Shown piece by piece: positions 52,986 through 63,700 of a DNA stretch of 64,000 nt (the first letter of the stretch is position 1; every line of letters starts with the position of its first letter). Position numbers and translations under genes: made by a program. Origin of the DNA: Euglena gracilis (Eukaryota; Euglenida; Euglenophyceae; Euglenales). Under the pieces are notes generated by a model. That model saw only the letters and a list, made by a program, of their open reading frames with translations. It was not told the DNA's origin and did no database searches. The stretch spans positions 40,665,572 through 40,729,571 of the forward strand of contig CP154954.1 of NCBI GenBank assembly GCA_039621445.1. Direction: 5' to 3'.

Positions 52986-53459
52986 GCACCGAAGAGGTGC
53001 TGTTTTGATTTGCAAAAAAGCCCCTGTGCGAGGCTTAATCTGGTCCAGGGAAGGCGAACTCTAAATCTGAAAATCAGAAGCAAGTAATCATGAAGCACCA
53101 TGTGTAAGCCCCTTCGGTGGATAGCAGAGGACATTTTTCACCTCAAAAATGAACGCTGCTCGGGATGGCTTTTTGGCGAACCAATATCCAAAAGCAAGAG
53201 ACCAGGGCAACTGGAAAAAGCTTTTTTTTCGACGATTTTATCAGAAATGATGTGCCATTTTGGGTCGTTTTGGGGGATTTCGACCAAGAAATCCCCACCA
53301 ACCCCCCCCCCCCCAGGCTGACCAGCCATACCAGAGCGTACTGACCTCCGGGGGGCCGACCCCCCCCCCTGCCGTCATGTCGAACCCTGTCAAGTGGGGG
53401 CTTCCCTGTGGGATGGAAACTTCAGGTACCCCCTCCCCTGCCTTGCCCCTCTCCCTCAG

Positions 53460-53617
53460 GGGGCGATGGCCTCACTGGCGGACCTCACCCCGCCCCGCCC
53501 CGCGGCGCAGCGGCGCCGGGCGCGGCGGCGGCCGGAGGGGCGGGACCAGCAGCTGCTGCGGCTGTTCCAGCGGCTGTTGCAGGCGATGGAGGAGGCGGAG
53601 GCCGACTCGTCGGACGG
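53460..53617 (+). CDS. Exon 1 of nine-exon gene
   Basis: Acceptor CTTGCCCCTCTCCCTCAG, then [47 protein letters not shown], donor GGACGG|GTGTGT. An amphipathic helix is likely around residues 32-48. Confidence 0.65.
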
Positions 53618-54273
53618 GTGTGTGTGCCGCGGAGTGCCGATGCCCCCCCTCCCCCCCAACATTAGCTAAGTCGAAACAGGCCAAAACAGTGCAAAATGGG
53701 CCATATCAGGGCCAGGCGCGCAGCTGGCCCTGGGGACTGATACTAGGGTGCTAGAGGGTTTCCAGGGTTTTATTACATATATACATAATATATATATATA
53801 TGTATGTATCCATATACATATATATACACACATATATGTAGACAAAAGGTTATATATATGTATATATATATGTTATATATGTATATTATGTGTGTGTGTG
53901 TGTGTGTGTAGATGCACATGGCAGCAAGCTGCTACTTGGCCAAGTAGTAGCTCCAGGGGGGGGTCCAATTTTTTTTGTGTTAATGATGGAGTAGGGTTAG
54001 GGTTACATATTCGGCCTAGTTTTACGCCTAACTTGTACACCTAACACCCGTCTGTAAGTTAGGCCTAACCTTAGACCTAACTCGTAAACCTAACCCTATT
54101 CCAGCAAAAAAAAATTGCCTCCCCTGGAGATACCACTTGCCCCCCCCCCCCCCGAGGGGGGGGTCAAGTAGTAGCTCGCTGCCATATATATATAATGTAT
54201 ATAATATATGTATGTATGTATGTATGTATGTGTGTGTATATATATACATATATACACACACACACATATATAT

Positions 54274-54340
<67 letters not shown>

Positions 54341-54858
54341 GGCAAGGCTAATTTACTGGCCCCCCCCCCCGGGGGGGGCCCAGTAGTTTAACCTGGGGGC
54401 GGGGGTCCCACTTCTTTCACCAACTCCAAATTTTGGTTTTCGCTCCCCGACGCGCCGCATTTCGGTTGGTTCCGGGATCGGGGTTGGGGTTAAAATAGGG
54501 AATAGGGTTAGGGTTACGATTTGGGAAAAAAAGTTAGGCCGAAATCGGGTCGAAATTCACATAGAAGAATGGACCGGAAATTCGTCCGAGATTCGGCCGA
54601 AATCGGGTCCAACCGCCGAATTTCCCCCAACCCTTCACCCGAACCCGAACCCGAATCCAAACCCTAACCCTAACCCTAATCCTGAAAATAACCCCCTAAT
54701 AACCCCGCCGGCGAAAAAATTTTCCGGTAGTGGGTGGGTTTCCCCAGGGAAAAGTAAAGGGGGGCCAGTGGTTTTACCTGGGAGGCCGAAGTCCCCGGTA
54801 GGTACAACTACTGGGCCCTCCCCCCGGGGGGGGGGGGGGCAGTAAATTAGCCTTGCCA

Positions 54859-54956
<98 letters not shown>

Positions 54957-55013
54957 ATATATATATCTCTATCTATATATATCTCTATATATATATCTAT
55001 CTCTATCTCTCTC

Positions 55014-55057
<44 letters not shown>

Positions 55058-57630
55058 ATATCTCTCTATCTCTCTCTCTCTCTCTCTTCATCTCTCTCTC
55101 CTGGCCCGACTAACTTACTGGCCCCCCCCCCGGGGGGGAGGGCCCAGTAGTTTAACCTGGGGGTGGGGGTCCCACTTCTTTCACCAACTCCAAATGTTGG
55201 TTTTCGCGCCCCGACGCGCCGTATTTCCGTTCGTTACGGCAGTGGGATTGGGGTTAAAATAAGGAATAGGGTTAGGGTTCCGATTTGGCAAAAAAGTTAG
55301 GCCGAAATCGGGTCGAAATTTACCTAAAAGATTGGACCGGAAATTCGTCCCAAATTCGGCCGAAATCCGGTCCAACTGCCGAATTTCCCCGATCCTGACC
55401 CTTCAGCCGAACCCCAACCCGAATCCAAAACCTAACCCTAACCCTAATCCTGAAAATAACCCCATAATAACCCCTCCGACGAAAAACTTTTCCGGCGGTA
55501 GATCGGTTTCCCCAGGGAAAAGTAAAGGGGGGCCAGTGGTTTTACCTGGGAGGCCGAAGTCCCCGGTAGGTACAACTACTGGGCCCTCCCCCCGGGGGGG
55601 GGGGGCCAGTAAGTTAGTCTTGCCATATATATTATATATATATTATATATCTATTATATATATATATATATATATCTCTATATATATATATATATATATC
55701 TCTATATATCTATCTCTATATAGTCTCTATATATATATATCTATCTCTCTATATCTCTATATCTCTCTATATATCTCTCTCTATATAGTATCTATCATCT
55801 CTCTATCTCTCATCTCTATATCTCTCTCTCTCTATCTCGCTCTCTATACTCTCTCTCTCTCTATCTCTCTCTCTCTCTCTCTCTATCTCTATATCTCTCT
55901 CCCTTTAGCGCACCTACCCGCCCCCCCCCCCCCCCGGGCATTGACGCCCCCAGGCAATTGACGCCCCCGGGCAATTGCCACCCCTGGCTGTGCTGGCCAA
56001 TTTGGCACCCCGGAAATTGTCACCCCCACCCCCTTCCGTCCTGCCCAATTTGTCACCCCCCCCCCACAGAAGATGTTTGTGAACTTTCTTTTTGCCGACA
56101 CGACCCGATTGATCCTCTATTTCGAGAAATGTCACATACCAAATGCTCTGCACAATATCAACCATAGCTGCATTTTTGCGTGTTCACTGGTGTTTCAGAT
56201 GGTGTTCTTGGTCATTTGGATTTAACGTGACCTACATGGGTGGGCAATTGACGCCCCCGGGCAATTGACGCCCCCGGGCAATTGACGCCCCCGGGCAATT
56301 GTCATCCCCCACTGTGCCGGTGCGGCCCGATTAGTCGCGCGATTGCCCGGGGGGGGGGGGGGCGGGTAACCCTATTCCTTCAATTAACCCCATAATAGCG
56401 CAACTTGGCCATATTGCGCAACATGGCCATGTTGCGCTATTATGGGGTTAATTGAAGGAGTAGGGTTAGGTGCGCAAATGGCCATGTTGCGCAATGGCAG
56501 GTGCAGGGTCGTGGGTAGCAGGGGGGCCCCCCTGCTACCCGCCTGCCACACACACACACACACACGCACACATATATGTCACTACTGGGCACTACTGGGT
56601 ACTAAACTTGACACCAGGTTGGGCACGGGGTATAACCCCCCCCACTTATAAACCCCCGGAGGTTTAATGGATAAGGGGGGGGGTTAGATGGGGGGGGGTT
56701 TACAGGTCCCGGAATTGTTGGTGAAAATCCGACCCCCCAAAATGACCCTGAAACCCCCCCCAAATTGGCAATTTTTGGCAAATTTGGCCAAAAATGGCAT
56801 TTTTGATGATGGCAGGTGTCAAATAATTGCCAAAAAATCAGTTTTTGGGTGGTTTGCAGCCGAAAAAATCGTCCCCGGCGGCTTTCATTTTTCTTCCCCG
56901 AAGGGGGGAGTTTATAGGTCCCGGTTTGTTTGGTTGGTCGGCCCGAGGGGGGGGTTTATAGGTGGGGGGGGTTTACAGGTGGGGGGGGGGGTTATATGCC
57001 CTGGGGTTAGTGAGGGCGTAGGGTTAGGGTTAGGACTGGCCCCGGATGGGGTTTCGGCCGAGACGCGCGCGCGCGCCGCGCCTCCCCTCCAAGCAGCTAT
57101 AGTGAAAATGACCAAAAATGGCCGAAAACGGCCGAAAATGACCGAAAATGGCCGAAAATCTGAAGATCAACTATAGGTGCTATTGATCCCCTCCCCTGGC
57201 TGGTGCCGCCCAATAACCGCGCAGGCCTGGCGGCCGAGGGCGCGAATCTCCTCGGCCCGGCCCTTTCCGGGTAGACCCCCCCGAAAGGCCGGGACGGCCA
57301 AATCCCCTGTGGGGGCCGACCGTTCGGCGGGCTGTATCTTTCTTCACCCCTGCTTGTCTGCCGCCTTTGGGAATCGCGCCGGCCCGGGTTAGGCACAGGC
57401 GGCGCGGCGCGGCGCACGCGCGCGCGTCGGCTGAACCCCAGTCCTAACCCAAACCCTATGCCCTCACTAACCCCAGGGCATGTATACCCCGTGCCCAACC
57501 CGGTGTCAAGTTTAGTACCCCCCGGGGGGGTACTAAACTTAACATTTGCCATATATATATGGATATATATATATATATATGGATATATATATATGGATAT
57601 ATATATGTATATATATATATATATATGGAT

Positions 57631-57672
<42 letters not shown>

Positions 57673-60600
57673 GGAAGATGTATATATATTATAAATATAG
57701 TTGGGGCGGCTTGGCTCCATCTTCAGCCAAGCATACACAGCCAGCGCCATCCCAGGGTAGGAACAAGATCCGGCAAGAATAGGTTGTGTGCGGTGGTGCC
57801 GAATCTCACCCAACGTCGTTCATCCCCTCCATGCCAGAGCTGAACAGGACTCCCGGAAACCCTGTGGGTGGTGGGTTGTGGGTTGACCCCATATTTAAAT
57901 CTATTTCTAACGGTCTAATTCAAATGGTCTCCGGGAAAAATGGATCTTTGGGAAAGAGGTGGTCCTTCGACGTTGGAGTTGATGGGGCAGGTTGCAATTC
58001 ACGCTGTAATTGTGTTGCAACTGTGCTGTGGCATGCAACCGTTTCCCAAAGCAGGTCCTATGTCCAGCGAGCTTTTGAGTTTCAGGAGTTCAGTCCCGCC
58101 CACCCACTCGACGGAGAGGATGGTACCACCTCAGGCAGGGGGTGACAGGACGGCGTGGTGGGGCCCCCCACCACAGCACGTCTCACCCCACCCCAGGGCC
58201 AGCACGGAGAGCGGGTCTTTCAGCGGCCCGGACCGCGTCCCGCTGTCCCACCAATCCCTGCCCAGCGACCGTGTCACCCCCGGCAACTTAAATTGGAGAA
58301 TTGCGAAACGTTTGGCCAAGCAGCAGGCGGCATCAGGGGAACCAACCAACCCCAAGAAACCCCCTCCCCTGGGGGGGGGGGGCAAAAAGACCGATGGGGC
58401 ATCACTGATGGGGAGCCACTCTTCCAAAAAAAAAAGCCAGTCAGTCACTTACCCCCCCCCAGAACAAGACCCGGGTCATATTTTTGGATCCGTTGCTGGA
58501 AACCTCCAGGGGGGGGGGGGCTTTATTTATGGGGGGACTTGTGTTAGGGCTTCATCTTGACCGACCTGGGCCCCCAAAAAATATCATTTTCCAGGTTCCC
58601 AAAAACACCAAAATTTTCCCAAATTCTTTTCTAATCTTATCTAATTTTCTAATCCAAATCTTTTCTAATTTTTCAGATATTTTTAAATTTTCCTCCGGCG
58701 CTTCGTGCCATGTGTAAATTGCTATAAATTGAAGTTTACCATGTTTTTTTTGAAATTTCATCATTTTTGTGAATGAAATTGGGGGTTTTGTACTTTTTCA
58801 GGGAAAATTTTCACTGTCCCCGGCGCTTCGCGCCGCATGGGGAGATCTTATTTTGGGGGTCTTATTTTTGGATTTTGCTCAATCGGCGCAGGGGGGGGGG
58901 GCTGAATTTGGGGGGGGGGGTCTTATTTTGGGGGCTCTTATTTGGGGGGGTTCCCCCAGGGTTGGCCACTTTTGGATCCAGGGGGAATTGACCACAAATG
59001 TGAAATAAAACGGCCAAAGTTTTTCTCTGGCGCCTTCCGCACCGGGTCACTTTGGTGGTGATGGAATCGTTGCCTGAGTGTCTGGGCTGTCGCCAGCCGG
59101 AGGGCTCCCCAGGTCTCAAGCACGGGGGCGTTGGGAACTGCACGCCGGCCGCTGCCCCGCCCTCCGCCATCCCCATCGCCGAGGCCCACCCAAGTGACCC
59201 CATCCAGGGCCCTGACCCCCATGCCCTTCGCGTGCCCGTGAAGGCTCCGGCCTGCTTTCCCCCAGTGTTGGGCTGCCTCTGCGAGGGGAAGTTGCGTTCC
59301 CCACACAGCGGTTCATTCATGGGTTGGCCCACCGCGCCAATTTTTTTTTGTTTGCCGGATCCGCCACCGCCGTTCCAGCCAGAGTCACATTCCACTCCTC
59401 CTCTTCCTGCTCCGCTGCGGATCTTTCCCATTTGAAGCCCGTGCCCTGTGTTGTCTGGAGTTCTTTCCGTCGCCCCGGGGCGGGCAGCGCCGTGCCGCCG
59501 TCTCCTCCGGCGTGCTGGAGTCGTCCACAAACCTCAACGTCAGCTCCCTGACCGCCAGCGATGGGCCCAACATGACGTATGTTCTTCTCCCCTCGGTGGG
59601 GTGTGGCATTGGCACCACAAGCCCTCCCTTTGGGGGTAGCCGGATGGGATCCCATCGTCCATCGTGGGAGGGGTGGGGTGAGATTGGCAGGCTTTGTTTC
59701 AGAAATGCAAAGCAGGTGCGGGCGTTTGCATCTTTAAACCCCCCCAAATAACCTGGCGGGGCCCTTGCTTTTGGCAGTGGCCAAATAACTTGGCGGGGGG
59801 AGGGGCAAAAAAGATGGTTCCAGTAACTTGGCTCCCCCCTTTTAGGCAAAGTTCCTTTCCAACGCTGAAAAAAGGGCCCAAATAACCTGGCGGGGGGGAG
59901 GGCCAAAAGTTGGTTCCAATAACTGGCACCCCGCCAGGTTTTGGGGGGGGGGTTACTATGAATATGTGGAAGGCGGTTAGTATCCTGCTCCTGGGGTCGA
60001 TACCACCCCCGATCCACCCCCGATCCACCCCCGGTGTATGAATCACAGACTTATATGAAGGAATTGGGCTGTACGTTGAATTTTGGGCCAATTTGGGCTT
60101 TTGGGCCAAATAATTTTGGCCAAATTCCAAACCCTGACCTTGTGGGTGCGTCCCTTCAATGGGCGGGCACCTTGTGGCAGAAAGCACCCCCGAAGAAGCC
60201 TTACGGGAAGCTCGCTGCAGCTGGAGGTCAGGCTGCCCCTTCTTGGCAGAGGGCACTTGGCTTTTTTTCGCTGCATCGCCACCAACCCATCCGGAACTGG
60301 CTTGGACGGGCTGGTCGGGACTGCGTCCCCATCACGCGCCACACCCCCCCCCCCCGCCCGCAGTGTCCCCCCCCCATCCTGTTGTGGCTGTCGCAGGGCG
60401 GGCAAGCCCCCCAGGACCTCTGCGGAGCGGGCGACCCAGACCACCCCACCGCGCCGGCCGTCGCCTGCCCGCCTCCCCGCCGCGGCGCCAGAGCCACAGG
60501 CGGCGCTGTGCCCAGCCGCGGGCTCATCTCACATCATTGGCTGCGCGTGTTCGCGGCCCCTGTCGAGCTCCACCCACGCCCCCCTGAAGGTTTGCTTGCT

Positions 60601-60675
60601 CTGGCGCAGCAAGACAGTCAGGTTCAATGGCCAATTTGACCAGGGGGCTGCGGCAGCAGGGCATCCGGTTGTGTG

Positions 60676-60714
<39 letters not shown>

Positions 60715-60715
60715 T

Positions 60716-60757
<42 letters not shown>

Positions 60758-63700
60758 GGTGGGTGGATGGGTGGGTGGGTGGGTGGGTGGTGGGTGGGTG
60801 GGTGGGTGGGTGGTGGGTGGATGGGTGGGTGTGTGTGTGGCCACTCTTGTGCCCGCATTGATTGGACGGATGGCCGACTCAGGGAGCCACCTGTCCTGTT
60901 TGAGTTCACCCCTCCCCCTTTGGCAATTGAGCCAGGCCCTTTTGTGGAGAAAGGAATCCTCCTTGGGGGCAGGGTTCAATATAAGGAGGGCGTACATGGT
61001 TTAGGTGGGGGGGTGTCCCCCCCACCCCCCCCCCTCCTGGCCCGCAGGGGGGGTCCGGACCACAGACACACAGACAAAAAGTGCCAGAGGCGAACAACAG
61101 CGCCAGGCCAGAAGAAGGGATAAAAGGCGCCAAAAAAACAGCCACAGTGCACACAGGGGGTCCGGACCCCCCCCCCCCCCCACCTGCAAGGGGGGTCCGG
61201 ACCGACCTCGGGGGGTACCCGGGACCCCCCCCCCAAAAGGGTCAACTTTTTCCTCCGGCGCTTCGCGCCGCAATTTTTTTTGCATTTTTGGCCAATTTTT
61301 GCCCAAAAAGTGCCCAAAATGGCACTTTTGGTCGTTTTGGGGGGTCAAAATTTTTTGGTCACCCTGACCGCGCCACTGTTTAGGTGGGGGGGTGTCCCCC
61401 CCACCCCCCCCCCTCCTGGCCCGCAGGGGGGGGTCCGGACCCCCCCCTTCTCTCCTTATATCGAACCCTGCTTGGGGGTCACAGGGCACCTGGGTTTCTC
61501 CCCTCTTTCGTTTGGACTCGGGGGGGGGGTACCGGTGCTCTTGGCATCACAGAAGTGTCTTGAGGTGCAGTGTTCCTGCCTGCCCGAACGCTTCAGTTGG
61601 CACTCCATCTGCACTGACATTGCAGGCTTCGCTGCTCGGGTTGTGCTGCAGCTGTGAGAGCCGGACTTGGCCCTGCCCCGGTGCCGGGCCCGCCGATCGG
61701 ACGCATGCACCCGTGCTCACTTCCTCCCCCATCCCTGACGGCCATTCCCTCACACCTCATACGATATGCCTCGGATGTGTGCACAGCACGCATTTTACTT
61801 CCACCCCGTCCACCCTAGCCGCAGGCACGCACAGCAACATGCGCCCTCGCATTCATGAACACCCTCTCGGGCACCAGGCACTGCGGCGTGGGTTGGGTTC
61901 AGTGCCGGGGCAGGCTCCCACCTGGAGGCGGCGCGTGGGAGGACCGTCCTCAGCACGTCGCTTCCCCCCTGGCCCGCCACCACCAGCGCCTGGTCCCCTC
62001 CCCCCGCCCACCACCCCCGCTCCTTTGCGCGGTCCTCCCAACACTCCCGTTGGCTGGGGTGGGCCGGAGCTGCGACACAACCATCTGGACCAGGGCTGGG
62101 CTTTGGACCATGCACGCATGCATTTATGTGCCGATCGGGTGGTAAGCATCCAACCCGCAATGGCGCAACCCGCCCGCCCCACCAGGGCAGAACGGGATTC
62201 GGCCAAACAGCCAGGATGGTGTGTCGACCCCCCCCACCACCTCTTCCCGCATTTCTGGGAACATCAGTTTTTGGACCCCCAAGAATTTTTTCCCGGCGCC
62301 TTTTGCGCCGGGTGTATTTTGGACCCATTTTGGGACCCATATGGGAGGTCCCCCACCAAACCCCCCCCCAGACCCCATTTTTTCACACATTCCAAAATCT
62401 CAATATGTTCTCAAAATTTTGATTCTGAGAGGTTCTTGAAGCAAAAAATGCCATTGAAAATCCAAAAATCTTCTAAGACAAAAAAATGTCAGTAAATTTT
62501 ACTTGCACCAAAATTGGTCGATTTTTTCGACCTTCATTTTTTCACCTTCATAAAAATTACCAATTTTAAAACCTGAATTTTTTGAGTTTTTTTTGTGAAA
62601 ACCATCAAATTGGGTTCATCTTTCAATTTTTTTGAAAACTCTCCTGGCCAGAATCCTCATTTCCCCAAAATTGGTGAAACTGCTGTGGTGGGTGGGGGAG
62701 GGTCGACCCCCCCACCAGGCCTTCCCGTTCTGCCCTTCGCCCCGCCCAAACACACTGCACACAGAACAGACAACACACACACATACTCACACAACCAATA
62801 CGCACGCATGCACATGCTCATCGGTCCCCTATGCACCATGCCCAGCCTTGCCGCCAGTCCTTCCGGCTGACCTCCTCCCATCGCCCGCTGGCCACGGCCA
62901 CCCCTTTTCGGCCCATCCACTTCCCACCCCCGGCCCACACGATGCGTCCTATGGGACAGAGGGGGGCCGTGCCTGCGTTCCACAGTTCCGGACGATCCAT
63001 CTCCGTCCCCCCCTTCCGCTGTCGGTCGGCGTCCCCTTCTGCGCGCCTGGGCTACGGTGTGCCCCCGCCCCGGCGTCCCCAAACCCCGGAACGGGCGGCA
63101 TTCCTGTCCCTCCCGCACCCCATCCTGGTTTTCTGCCGGATGACATGTGTTTCTGACATTGACACACGGTGCCAGGCTTTAACCCCCGCGGGTGAAAGGA
63201 AGCAGTCGGGGCGGGTGTGGTCTGTGCCCCCCCCCACCGCGCTCTCCCCAGAGGAGTACGCTTCCCCTCGATGGCTTGCGGAGTGGCGCCGCCGCAACCA
63301 CCCCGCCTCGCTCCACCCCGCCACCGCCGCCCTGGGGCACGCTTGGGAAGTGAGGGGGCGGGGGTTCCTCGGGCAGGCACCCCAAGGCACCAAGCACCAA
63401 CCCCCTGGGGGGAGGGTCGGGGACATTGGCCAACAGTGCCTCGGCACTCGGCCAAGGCACTTCGGCGCAGGGGCCGGATGGCCTGGGAAGCCCTGTTACC
63501 TGATTTAAGGCCTGCGGCCAGGCAGGCACCCCCAGGCACTGCACTTGGTCAAATTCCGCCTGTTGGGCAGCTGCGGGGTTTCCACACTTCCTTCTCAGCT
63601 AGATCTCCAAGAAGGTTGCCGCTTGTCAGGTTCAGCCGGCCCATTGATTTCATTTCTGTCCAAGCAGGGTGACCGGGGACAGCTCAAAGCTTCAGCCGTT

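Noticed and set aside
54650-55450. Chromosome end (CCCTAA repeats)
   Set aside because: Only a few units, inside defined TIR elements, with unique sequence continuing on both sides.
60529-61004. Cys/Val- and His/Thr-rich ORFs
   Set aside because: Translations of the GT/GGTG microsatellite.
61392-62495. 367-codon plus-strand open frame
   Set aside because: It runs from the hAT MITE through a GC-rich area into A/T-rich sequence, with changing composition and no domain. Only the embedded exon at 61954-62048, in another frame, is kept.
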